DNA of 64,000 bases from Monosporascus cannonballus (taxonomy: Eukaryota > Ascomycota > Sordariomycetes > Xylariales), in assembly GCA_004154925.1 (NCBI GenBank), contig QJNS01000059.1, positions 288,176 through 352,175 on the forward strand, read 5' to 3'. The first letter of the stretch is position 1. Each line of letters starts with the position of its first letter. Both the position numbers and the translations under genes were made by a program. Below are positions 10,939 through 22,341 of the stretch, one piece after another. The notes under the pieces were generated by a model. The model was not told where the DNA came from. It made no database searches and worked only from the letters and a program-made list of their open reading frames with translations.

Positions 10939-11382
10939 TTGTTGAACGACTACAACGTGTTGGTCACGGGAGACACCACAAAGACGAAGTACAAAGGACT
11001 TCAAGCCACTTGTCGAAAGAGCCCTGACTGGGAGAGAAGAAGCGGGGTCACATTCGAGAGCGATAAAACGCTGCTGATACACTACACCATGAACCTCAGT
11101 CACACAAGCCGTAGGACTGTCGCGGCTATGGGCCTATGGTGCCTCAAGGGGGTTTTTTTTTTTTCGGATAACACCGTCTGGCAGTATACAATCACTGACT
11201 GGGAGAGAAGAAGCGGAGTCGCATTCGAGAGCGATAAAACAAGCCGTAGGACTGTCGCGGCTATGGGCCTATGGTGCCTCAAGACTTTCTTTTCGGATAA
11301 CATTGTCTGGCAGTTTACAGTCGAGCAGCGGAACCAGCTTCTCAGTTGTGCGTCCCTGACTCTCAAGCAAGCGACTCACTAG
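10939..11382 (+). mobile_element. LINE (Tad1-like) reverse-transcriptase remnant with internal duplication
   Basis: The frame contains NDYNVLVTGDTTKT, resembling the region after the catalytic (V)DD box of fungal non-LTR reverse transcriptases, then DWERRSGVTFESDKTLLIHY (the W..G..F...KT.LIHFT block of LINE enzymes), then RRTVAAMGLWCLKG. The block from DWERRSG to the SDN(T/I)VWQ stretch occurs twice: the first copy at about 11028-11190, the second at about 11198-11325. The second lacks about 30 bases in the middle, and the copies differ by a few substitutions. The scrap is too short and too altered to be active, and no 5' or 3' end of an element was found. Identification rests on motif resemblance. 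Confidence 0.55.
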
Positions 11383-11445
11383 CCCTGCTATGAGACGGCA
11401 GTAAATCCACGAAGTCTGTAACAAGAATGCTCCAAACCTCCACTC

Positions 11446-12571
11446 TCAGTTATTCTTGCCAACCCCCAAGAGACCCCCTATGGTGCCCAACAGTCCCGGT
11501 TTTTTCCCATTACAAGCCTCCGCACCCCGATCCAAAGGATTCCCGATTGAGATCCCAAAGTACTTGAGATGGGCCGCATTGATGCCTATTCCACCCGCAC
11601 CAAGGCCAGTACCTCTCACGGAGTTGTTGCAGTCCTGCCACCAGCGCTGATTACTCATATTGTTCAGACAAAATCGGGTAGCCCTGCTCACCTGAGGTTC
11701 CTGGCCGGAACACTGAAACGTTCCAGCCGCCGTCGCGGCATCCTTCTGCCAGAACTCGGTCGAATGATGGCTATAGCCGTTCGATGTAGACACGACCTGC
11801 GGCACCCCGTCGTTGGCGTGCGTGACGCGGAACATCTTGCCTTGCGGTGCTTGTTGATCTACGAAGTCCGCGAAGGCCTGGTTTCCCGTTCGCGGCTGGC
11901 CGTAGGTGAAGGTCGTCACGTCGATGCCGGACCCGAGCATAGAAACGGTCGCGAGGGATGCGAGGGAGCCGCCGAGGGAGTGCCCTGTGACGGTGACTTT
12001 ATAGCCGGAGTTAGCGGCGAGCTCGGCCTTGACGCCGTCGATGGATTCCTGCGCGACGCTGTTCCAGGCTTTCAGGAAGCCTTCGTGGGCCTGGCAACAT
12101 GACCGGTAAGCATGTCATCCGTGCTAAGAGAACTGTTACTAACCATGCAGCCTTCGCAGTTGGTTACGCCAGTCGTGTTAAACGGGACAAGATCTTCCGA
12201 CAAATCTATCATAAAATCCTGGATATTCGATGTGCCCCGGAACGCCAGGATCACCTCTCTCGCAGCATCGTCTCGTGCAATGAAGCCTTGCGTGTTGGTG
12301 GCCTTGTTGTTGATCTGCTTGGTGATTGTAACTCCGAAGGGCGGACTGGGGCACGTAGACGCATACGTTGCGGCTGAAAGGGCCGCATAGCGCGTGAATT
12401 GGTCGAACATGTCTTGGGAAACTGGAACGATATTAGTATCCTCCGTCCCACGGGTGCGTCCTTATGTTGCTAACCAGCTGGGTTCTGGCGTTTGATAACC
12501 GGACTACCAATGCTTAAGCCAGTGCAAAGCCAGGCTAGGGCAAAGATAGAAGAGAAAGAGCCGCCGTACAT
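11446..12571 (-). CDS. Secreted class 3 lipase / feruloyl-esterase-like hydrolase
   Basis: Exons, read on the minus strand: 12571-12475, 12421-12144 and 12090-11446; both introns are 53 bases, and the first carries TACTAAT as its branch site. The product is 339 residues with a signal peptide (about 1-22) and a dibasic KR before the mature part. The Lipase_3 alpha/beta-hydrolase fold is clear: the nucleophile elbow GHSLGG puts the catalytic serine at 163, Asp219 lies in HANDGVP, and His299 lies in NAAHLKYFGI. The early block QDMFDQFTRYAALSAATY and the Cys pair before intron 2 match feruloyl esterase A and filamentous-fungal lipases. Substrate (triglyceride versus feruloylated polysaccharide) cannot be decided from sequence. 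A TATA-like box lies about 90 bases upstream. Confidence 0.93.
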
Positions 12572-12660
12572 GTTTGCTAGCAAGAATACAGCACCATGAG
12601 AGAATGAATGAAGGGTGAATACTCCGTAGAAAGCAATGTTCGACTGTCACGAGCAAGCAT

Positions 12661-12667
12661 TATATAG
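12661..12667 (-). promoter_or_regulatory. TATA-like box of the lipase gene
   Basis: TATATAA on the minus strand, about 90 bases upstream of the lipase ATG. The spacing and sequence fit a TATA box of an inducible secreted-enzyme gene. No transcript evidence is available. Confidence 0.4.
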
Positions 12668-14754
12668 ATATCACAGAAAATCCTCGGTATAGGGGATCGA
12701 GGCCCATTGCCATCTTAAAATGCTAAATAAGCACAAATACGCAGGTTAGCAGACCGTTTGCAAACTGAAACAGTCGACGGCATCGTGCTGACGTCCTAAA
12801 TGTCACCAGTCTGCCCGAATTAGATAGAGCTTGCGAAACCAGCATTTAGCTTCTGGAGCTGTCCATCTACCGAAGGATGATCCATATTTCCCCGGCTTAT
12901 ATCGAAGACGGAGATCATAGGCTAAGGGCAGGGGAGATCTTTATTCCTCCAACTTATACAGAAGACACGGGAGATCATAGGCTACGAGGAGGCGCAACGG
13001 CTTCATGGTACAGGAGGTCATCGCCCCTCCACGTGTGCCTAGGATGACTAACTTAGTCTGGGCTGCGGCTGCTTTCGCATGAAACAAACGTTTTGGTGGG
13101 GTACTACTAGCGTCGAGGGATGTTGCTGGGAGAGCCTCGAACTCTGCACTTATGCTTCCAGAGCAGAGTCTCTCCCTCCGCCATTGGCCAATGCCGGATT
13201 GCGATCTACGAGATCGAGAAGACGCAACCCTTAAAGGCGAGGTAGAGCGTGCCGAAGCCACAAGCCCACTCCGCAATTCTAAGGCGTCTGTCCTGCCAAG
13301 CGTGATCTAAGCTACGTCCCGAGCTTGCGAGCGGAGCGAATACTCGTTTCGTAGTGAGCTTGCGAACCGAGGGAACGAGGGCTATTGTTTTGCCCCGTTC
13401 CTAAGTGCCTGGTCTTCTCCAATAGGAAGACCTCCTACGATCCGAATTAGGAAAGTAACTAAATGAGTAATACGCGGCACGTGTGTATAGATCCGTCTTT
13501 AAAGAACTCTGCTAATATAATGGTTGAACAATTAACACTCTCGTAAGAATTATTACATTGCTGGTAATAGCATTCGCGCTTTACATACTTTAACTAGCTT
13601 CTATTACATAGCTAACTTAGTAAATTATATTTTGGCGTAGTAAAAATGTTAAAATGGGTAATGAAAAATATGAACCGCGATACAGTTTACTAACTCCATA
13701 AATTAAAACGTTTATTATCGGGGATTGCTGTTTCCGGTTAGCTCCGGCTAGTAGATCCGGGCTGCAGGGCGCAACCTGGGACCGCCTTCTCCAGGAAACA
13801 TCCTTGATAACCCAACTATACGTCAAGGGCGATGGCCCACGGGCACGCTTAATCTTTCCCTATAACATATCATAAAGTTACGCCCGCTTCCGGCTCTTAG
13901 TCACTGTGACTGCTGGAAGTTATAATAAATATTATGGCTTTTCTTATTAAGCAAAACGGGCTTGTATGTTACTAACTGAAATAATCTCGTGTGACGTAGC
14001 AGCAGATGCAACCATTGGATCCAAGGACGGACTGAATGGATTGGTATTCGTTTCACAGTGCAAGGGTGTAATCATAGCTCTGCCTTTAAAGCCTTGAAGC
14101 TTTCTTTATATAGTGCCTCCGCACGGGTATTTTCTGTGAGTTTCCTCCACCGGTGTACTGCGCGTCAATATAAGCCCGTGTAGAAATTTGTATTTCGAAT
14201 AGACAGAGTCCAATGCTTCTTTATGCTTAGCACTATCGGGGAGATATTAAAAGTAGATCTGGGAGCAAGTGGTTTATGTACATCCCATACATTTTATAGG
14301 GCTTTACACTTTAACCTTTGATGGCAACACCTGGGCCGGGGAGGCAACTAACAGAAAATGCCCCTGAATACTGTAGCCCTAGACCCGGCTGACCTCCCAA
14401 CTTACCTAACTGGCTTCTGATTCAAAGAACGGAGGCTATTATGCTACGGTCCGCTGCCGGAAGCGTACCGCACTCGTGATCTAACGCCCCAGCACTTGGC
14501 AACCAGCGGAGCGCGTAGGAGGTAGCAGCCTCGCCGGTAAATCAGTGCGTAAACAATCCTGGCCAGTCACTCCTTACCTAGAGTCTCTCTACGTTCAGTG
14601 TATTATTACGGGCCTTATCGCCTATTTCACTTTCCATAAAAACGGCGAAGACGATAAAGGACTGTAATTTATTGCTTTGCGAAGTGGGATCTAGACAGGT
14701 CCTATCAACTACAGCTACTGCTAGAGCCGTATCGCTGTAGCATACCTACTTAAG

Positions 14755-14774
14755 CCCAGCCCAGCCCAGCCCAG
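14755..14774 (+). repeat. CCCAG microsatellite (4 units)
   Basis: Four perfect CCCAG units in a row, visible directly. Confidence 0.85.
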
Positions 14775-15197
14775 CTGTTTATGACGGCTCCTGGAGCTGG
14801 AGGAGACCCTGCAGAATCGCTACTCGGCTCGGAATTTTCCAGGTGCCTAGCTTCCGTAGTAAGTGCCGTTACGCACCGCAGGCGTGGTGATTTTCAAGTA
14901 TAATCGGCGGTCCAGTTTGAACTTCTATCCAGGGACGCCTTGACGGCCTCAGGAAGGGGCGCCCCTTACGTATTCCTGCGGGAAAAGCTTCGATGCCCGC
15001 GCGTCTCTCCGGCACATTTTCTCTATTTGAAGATGCTCCAGACGTACTCGTAAATACAGGGTATCATAAACGCTAATCCATCCCCAAGACCGATTTATAT
15101 CACCACTCGTCTATTCGTATCCGATATATACCTGTCCATTTCGGACTCCCCATGCGGCCCTCTCCGCTCAATTGTTCCCTTGAACGCGACGTTCAGT

Positions 15198-16916
15198 TCA
15201 TGCCACGTCGCGATCCTGAACCAGACCGGGAATCGATTCTTCTTCGCTTACCGTCACCTCGGCCACGTTCGGCCATCCGGCCGCGACCGCGCCTTTGGTC
15301 TTGGCGCCCATGATGGCGAAGCGGCCCTGTGAATGTGCGATGAACCCGTGCACCAGACCCTGGGCGATGAGTGAGGCGACTACAGACTCCACGTGCTCTG
15401 CGGTGATCGGCATGTTGCCGCAGACTAGACCCTCGGTAGGGCTCAACATCTTCGGGCCACCTGGTGGCGGAGACAAGGTCGAGTTTTCCAGTGCTGTGCC
15501 GGCCCTATTCCTGACCGCTTTTAGGAGCATGGGGTTTATGTTCGCCTGCTTCCCCTTATGCGGCGGCTGGGCTGGTAGGTACCCTTCGAGGCGCTTCTGG
15601 ACGTACGAAGCCGCTACGAAGAGGTGCGACAGCTCGAGCGTGGCAGCTTTTCTAGAGTCTGCTTCGGTCGGCGCGACGTAGGTGAGGAGGAAAATCCGTC
15701 GGGAGAAGGAACGCCAGAGGAGAGGGCGGAGGCGGAAGTTGAGGGTGTAGAGTAAGCCTCTGCGGAACAACCACGACTCGTGGGCTTCGATTGCTTGCTG
15801 GAGGACGAGGAAGTTGCCGGTGCGGATCGCATGGGCGAAGGGCATGAAAACTGGGGCCAACGACTGCGCTTCTGGACGCCCTAAGAGAGCCTGCGACGGC
15901 AGTCGGCCAAGCAGCATGTTGCATGGTATTAAATAGGTGAGAATAAGCCTCCGGTGCTTCAGGAAGCTTGGTGGCGTCTGTATGTAGGCTTCTTGCAAGC
16001 ATCGGGCGGCGCGGCTGAAATGGTTGTTGATGAAGTGGAAACGGCCGAGGTAGTAGAGATACGTGACCCGCTGAGCGGCCGGGTAGAACGATAGCGGGGG
16101 CGAGTTCTGGGTGATCTTCGTAAAGACTTGAGTTGCTACCTGTGTTTTGCGGCACTGGAAGACGCAGCCGGTTCGTTAGATGTCTGAATCCTTACGGGTT
16201 CGAAATTAGGCTGCACCAACCGCAAACAACAACCTCAAGGTAACATTGGCGAATATGTAGACGCCGACTTTCTTGCCCTCGGGTTTCGCATTCCGGGAGC
16301 TGGATCGGTCCGAGAGACAGGCTGTGAAGATCTTCTGTATGATCTCGGTAGTATGCTCCACGATCGACTTTTGTTCCTCCTCGCCCGCGTCCACCGCCTT
16401 GAGCTTCTGGGTGAGGTCGGGCCGTTTGTTAAGCGTCATCGACAACTTGGACAAAGAGGCGCACAGCGATATGCTAGTCTGATACATGATGGTTCCGTAT
16501 GTCGGATGGTTCAGCGCCGTCTGGCAAGCCCTAATGCACCAATTAGTTGGAGTGCGGATCCGCGGGAGGGGGATGAACGCGGCGTACGTAGTCAACGAAA
16601 CGAGCAATTGATGCGCTCCGAGGAGGTCATCGAAGTCCACATCCCTCCAGTATGCGAAATAATCCTTCATGAAAGCCCTGAAGCCACCCCATGCTGTGCC
16701 CTGGTCGTCGGGGAGATCGTCCTCGTCCGGGAGGCATTGGTCGATAAGCTGGGCGACGGCGTCATTGTTCCGGTAGCCGCTCTTGAGCTCGGACGCGAGA
16801 TTGTGGTATTCCTGCGGCACGGGGGGCTCGACCTTGAGCCAGTCGCGGAGTCCTTCACCATTGCGAGTTTTGAGAAAGCCCCGAATGCTGGTGAGGAACT
16901 TGATGGTCAGGGCCAT
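15198..16916 (-). CDS. CSN12-like PCI-domain protein
   Basis: Exons 16916-16221 and 16154-15198 on the minus strand; the 66-base intron runs from GTTGGT to TTCCAG with a CTAAC branch and falls in phase 0. The product is 550 residues. The N-terminal half is helical repeat; the splice joins ...VTLRLLFA to CRKTQVATQVF, restoring a block typical of CSN12. It continues with SFYPAAQRVTYLYYLGRFHF and NNHFSRAARCLQEAY, the helical part of a PCI module, and a C-terminal winged helix ending in AHSQGRFAIMGAK. CSN12 proteins associate with the COP9 signalosome and, in yeast, with the Thp3 mRNA-biogenesis complex; the related Thp1 belongs to TREX-2. The assignment to CSN12 rather than Thp1 follows the LYYLGRFHF block. 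Confidence 0.88.
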
Positions 16917-17654
16917 TGTTTACGAGCTCCCCGAGTGCCCGGATCAAGACGTCTTGTGTTGGCTCGCGTCCGTCTGGGTCCGCATTAGGGCATGTTCGGG
17001 TACCCCAGTTTCTTTCCGTTATTTTGAAAAAGAGTGGATGTTCTGATTCAAAAGAACCTCACGCGACGTGTGGAAGCAAAATTGGTCATGTCCCGGTTCC
17101 GACCAGTACGGAGCCCCAATGTCAAGTGTCAAGTGCTGGAGAATTGGAGGTGAAAAAAAATGGATACCTATCTACATGGGTTACATGCATGGCGTGGCAG
17201 AAGCATACAGTACCTTGTACTTACAGCCTTATAAGGTGCTTCCTCTGATCAATTAGTCTCTAAAACAAAGTTAATAGACCACTTTAGTGTATATCTTTGT
17301 TAAAAAGAGACTTGACCATGAAATCGGATAAGCACTACTGACACATCCTTTCTTGATATCTGCATTTCAAAAAGAGTCAAACCGTTTGGCGAGCACGGGG
17401 CATGGCGGCTATGCTAGTGTCAAACTAACGAATGACATCACAAAATGCATGTGATAGTTGCTTACATTCCCGTGGCCTCGAAGTCCGCGCATCGCGTCTT
17501 GCAATACTTTCAACCGACGGAATCTTGGAAACTACTATTTACTCTGGTGATAATATTTGCATTCAGCCTTGTTCGCGCGAGTTTGGGTTACCTCATCTTA
17601 CCGATCCTGTCTTACCTGGGTACATGTGATGGGTATCCAAGCTAGCGTCAAACA
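16917..17654. other. Intergenic, no gene supported
   Basis: Upstream region of the CSN12-like gene and 3' flank of the thiolase gene. No coding or RNA feature recognised. Confidence 0.55.
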
Positions 17655-19072
<1,418 letters not shown>

Positions 19073-20213
19073 CTTAAGCAATGGCAACGGGAACAAGCAT
19101 GGATATAGCAAGATCACGAGAGCGCTTAACCTGGAATATACGAGAGTAGAAAGAAATAAGAGAGACAGGTGAAAGGAGGAGTGGAATGAATGCTTGCCCG
19201 ACTGCTGCAAGAGTTAGAAGTAGTCTTAATAGCCGAGGACTTCCAAGCATGCAGTCTTCCGGTGATATCCATCCACGATTGGCCCACTTTGGAACCCTCG
19301 GCTTTTGGCGGAGTAGCCGACAACGGCTAACTAAGCCGAACCGAACAATGGGTGCCCCGGAAACTTCGCCGCTGGGAATCTGTGTAATGAACTTGCCACA
19401 TGCAGTTCTGCCATCTGATCTCCATAGTAGCGTCGGTTCCGTTGGACTTGATATCTTTTAAGTACCTCGTAGACTACTAACCCGCATGCATACGATGTAT
19501 GTAGCACCGGAGATCCGATCCCCCTTTGGCAGCCTTGACGCAGGAAATCGCTGCTCACTAAAGCCGTTGACTCTCTGTTTCGCCTCTCATTGAAATACTG
19601 CAGGACCCCCGACTGACAGCTTTTCCTCTATGAGCCTTTCCTTGGGTGCTGGTTAACTGAGTGACATACTTGGTCCATACCTACCCAGACTTACCTGAGA
19701 ACTATGTGCACCCCTACCTAAGGATAGAAGCCTTACCTCAATCTGCACCATGTACACAGTCGTAATTTTTGGAATGCGAGCGTCCCCAAGTCGTTGTATA
19801 ACATTTACATTTACAGGTTGTTGAATAGAAGCATTTCCCGAGTCATCAATCGCATAAAGACAGGGAGCACAAGTACAACGTACTCGGGTACCTTCCGCGC
19901 GTTTTACAACATCCCAGCCACTAGCGCATGATAACGAGGCTTATCAGCATTCTTATCGGGGCCTGGAACGGACAATCGCCGCCCGAGTGACTTCGAACCT
20001 GACACAGGTGGCAGAGACGCCCTTTGGTTCATTCTGTATCATCATCTGTGTCTCCAGACCTCGCTATTTGAGCTCGCTCCCATTTTCAACACCTTGCTCT
20101 TAAAACCGTACCACTCTTTCCCGCTCTACTCGCATCGCGAATCCGTCTTCTTCCCTATCTAAACGAAAGTCGAGTACGACAGCACACGCCTCCTTAGAGC
20201 AGCCCCGGGGGGG
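19073..20213. other. Intergenic between divergent thiolase and RAD6 genes
   Basis: Shared upstream region of two divergent genes. No further gene seen. Just before the gap the sequence becomes a G homopolymer. Confidence 0.5.
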
Positions 20214-20251
20214 NNNNNNNNNNNNNNNNNNNNNNNNNNNNNNNNNNNNNN
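20214..20251. other. Assembly gap (38 N) in the RAD6 leader
   Basis: 38 unknown bases between a G run and a long C run, 36 bases before the RAD6 ATG. The inverted-looking flanks (G run, then C run) suggest a GC homopolymer or hairpin that stopped sequencing. The true length is unknown. Confidence 0.98.
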
Positions 20252-20287
20252 CACCCCCCCCCCCCCCCCCCCTTTTGAGCAGCCAAG

Positions 20288-20934
20288 ATGTCTACCGCTG
20301 CCCGTCGTCGTTTGATGCGAGACTTCAAGGTAGGAACGCGCCCCGATGCTCAATATCTCAGCTTAGAGAATAGATCCATCTAACAGCATCGCAGCGCATG
20401 CAGACCGACCCGCCCGCTGGCGTTTCTGCATCTCCAGTACCCGACAATGTTATGACCTGGTGAGCTTACACAGAGCGATACGCGATTTCCTCCCGAAGCC
20501 GATACTAACGTCGATCTCGACAAGGAACGCTGTCATCATCGGACCCGCCGACACGCCGTTCGAGGATGGCACCTTCAGACTCGTGTTGCACTTCGAAGAA
20601 CAATATCCGAACAAGCCGCCTGCCGTCAAGTTCATCAGCCAGATGTTCCACCCCAACGTGTACGCAACGGGAGAGCTGTGTCTGGATATCCTACAGAACA
20701 GATGGAGCCCTACATACGACGTTGCCGCTATCTTGACGAGTATTCAGAGGTAGGCCCAAGGGTCACGAATCTACCACGTTTCGAGTGCTGACATGTGTTC
20801 CCATATGTAGTCTCCTGAACGACCCGAATACTGGCTCGCCTGCTAACGTGGAGGCGTCGAACCTTTACAAAGATAATCGTAAGGAATACACGAAGAGGGT
20901 GCGGGAGACAGTGGAGAAGAGCTGGGAGGATTAG
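20288..20934 (+). CDS. RAD6: Ubiquitin-conjugating enzyme E2 RAD6/UBC2
   Basis: Four exons: 20288-20329, 20395-20459, 20525-20749 and 20811-20934; introns 61-65 bases, with CTAAC branches in the first two. The product is 151 residues, the usual length for filamentous-fungal RAD6 (mus-8/uvsJ), and lacks the long acidic tail of the budding-yeast protein. It starts [20 protein letters not shown], contains the HPN block ([10 protein letters not shown]) and the catalytic Cys88 in [12 protein letters not shown]. It partners E3s such as RAD18 and BRE1 to ubiquitinate PCNA in post-replication repair and histone H2B in transcription. Identity is near certain from the unbroken, highly conserved sequence. 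Confidence 0.97.
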
Positions 20935-22341
20935 GCGAGCTTGCTACCCCGGCACGAAGATGTTAACAACGATACCCGCGCCAAGGAGATAGGCCATATC
21001 GCTTGATCATAGCCAGAGCACTACATAATCTATGGCCCTGCACACTCTTGCTAGGGTTGAGATTCTCCCGGAAGAACACGAGGTATTCAGAGTTTGGCGT
21101 TCCGGCAGGTTCAACACAGGAGAAGTCGTCAATTTTAGGAGCAGGGGCCTGCGCGTTGTACGCTGGAGGGTCTCGAATTTCAGATTCGTTGGGGTTATGG
21201 TTATCGACACTGTTTCATGTGCTTTCTCCTGGTTTATTGTTAAGGCTCGCATAGCTACCGGCGCAGTGACTCAGTTCTTTGTTCACCAAATTTGGAGGAG
21301 TTGATAGTTAGGGAATACAATCGTCGTAATCCAAAGTAATGCTGCCATTCTGCCTGCCTTTGATGTCTATAGGCAACTGGTCCATATGTCGAACCGTCCA
21401 CTTCCAATGCCAGGACATAAACAGGTGCTCAACAACATGGGACCGCAGAGCCAGACAACCGTAACTACCGTCTCAAACCAAGTTAACTTAATTTATACCA
21501 TCCTCTAACAAACATATCACCGTGGGATGTTCTCATCTCCGTACAGGGCCAAGGCAAATAGAGCGCCATGCGACTGATGTTGTGTGAAAGCTGGTAGAAA
21601 AGTGCATCTGTCTCCCAAGTTTTCTAGAGAGCTGTAGAGTCAGCTGTACCTCCTAAAGAGTCGGTCGAAACGATCATAATGCACGAATATATGCATGACT
21701 GTTTGGGGCATTAATAAAAGCATAAGCTTTTACAGTATATGTCTTGAAAGGTTAGAGGTATATGCAATTCTGTTCCTTGAAGTTATTGAATGAATGAAAG
21801 AGATCAAAGGGATCCTCCAAGAAACTTCTGTACCTATGTATATATAGGTACCCAGCCTCGATAGCGCATGGTCGGATTGTTGCATAAATTGTGCGTACTG
21901 GTTGCGGCGGGGCTCAGCAGCTGAAACAGCCAATCCAAGCAGCCCGGACCCATCAAGGGGGAAGGGGGGGAAGGGGGGTGGTTTAACAGGGCTCTCTACC
22001 ACCCCGGCCAATCCCAATCAATACCCTACCAAACTCGGCATTCAGGCACGACTTTCCCAGTCATCCCGATTTTCTTAACGCGACTCGGATTCTCTATATC
22101 CCTTCCCTCTCCCCCAAATACCCGCAATATTACTGCCCTCATTTTATTGCTGCCTTGTACCTTATTGCACAAGTATCCGTTCGCTGCCCGCGCTTGCCGT
22201 TAAGTCGGCTGAGCTCAAACTATCCGTGCGCCGGGCTTCTTGATTGCTGTCTTCGTAACATGAGATCGTCGTGCCCGTCCCGCTGCTGCGCATAGCCGTT
22301 CTTTTTCTCTCCGTCTACCCGTCTCCCTAAACGCTGTCAAC
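20935..22341. other. Intergenic, upstream region of the kinesin gene
   Basis: No gene supported. Open frames at about 21000-21300 on both strands are unrecognised and probably lie in the RAD6 3' flank. The kinesin promoter side contains a G-rich tract (about 21957-21979) and a C/T-rich leader at about 22080-22340. Confidence 0.55.
21957..21979 (+). promoter_or_regulatory. G-rich tract, possible G-quadruplex
   Basis: Three long G runs separated by AA or A pairs, about 365 bases upstream of the kinesin ATG. The runs are long enough to supply four GGG tracts. Whether the structure forms or acts on transcription is not shown by sequence. Confidence 0.4.

Larger units (their letters stand above)
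12572..15197. other. Intergenic, no gene supported
   Basis: About 2.6 kb. It contains a pair of direct repeats sharing GGAGATCATAGGCTA near 12909 and 12969, an AT-rich stretch at about 13490-13720, a similar pair of GAGCTTGCGA blocks near 13321 and 13359, and a CCCAG microsatellite at 14755. Open frames are short and unrecognised. Confidence 0.55.
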
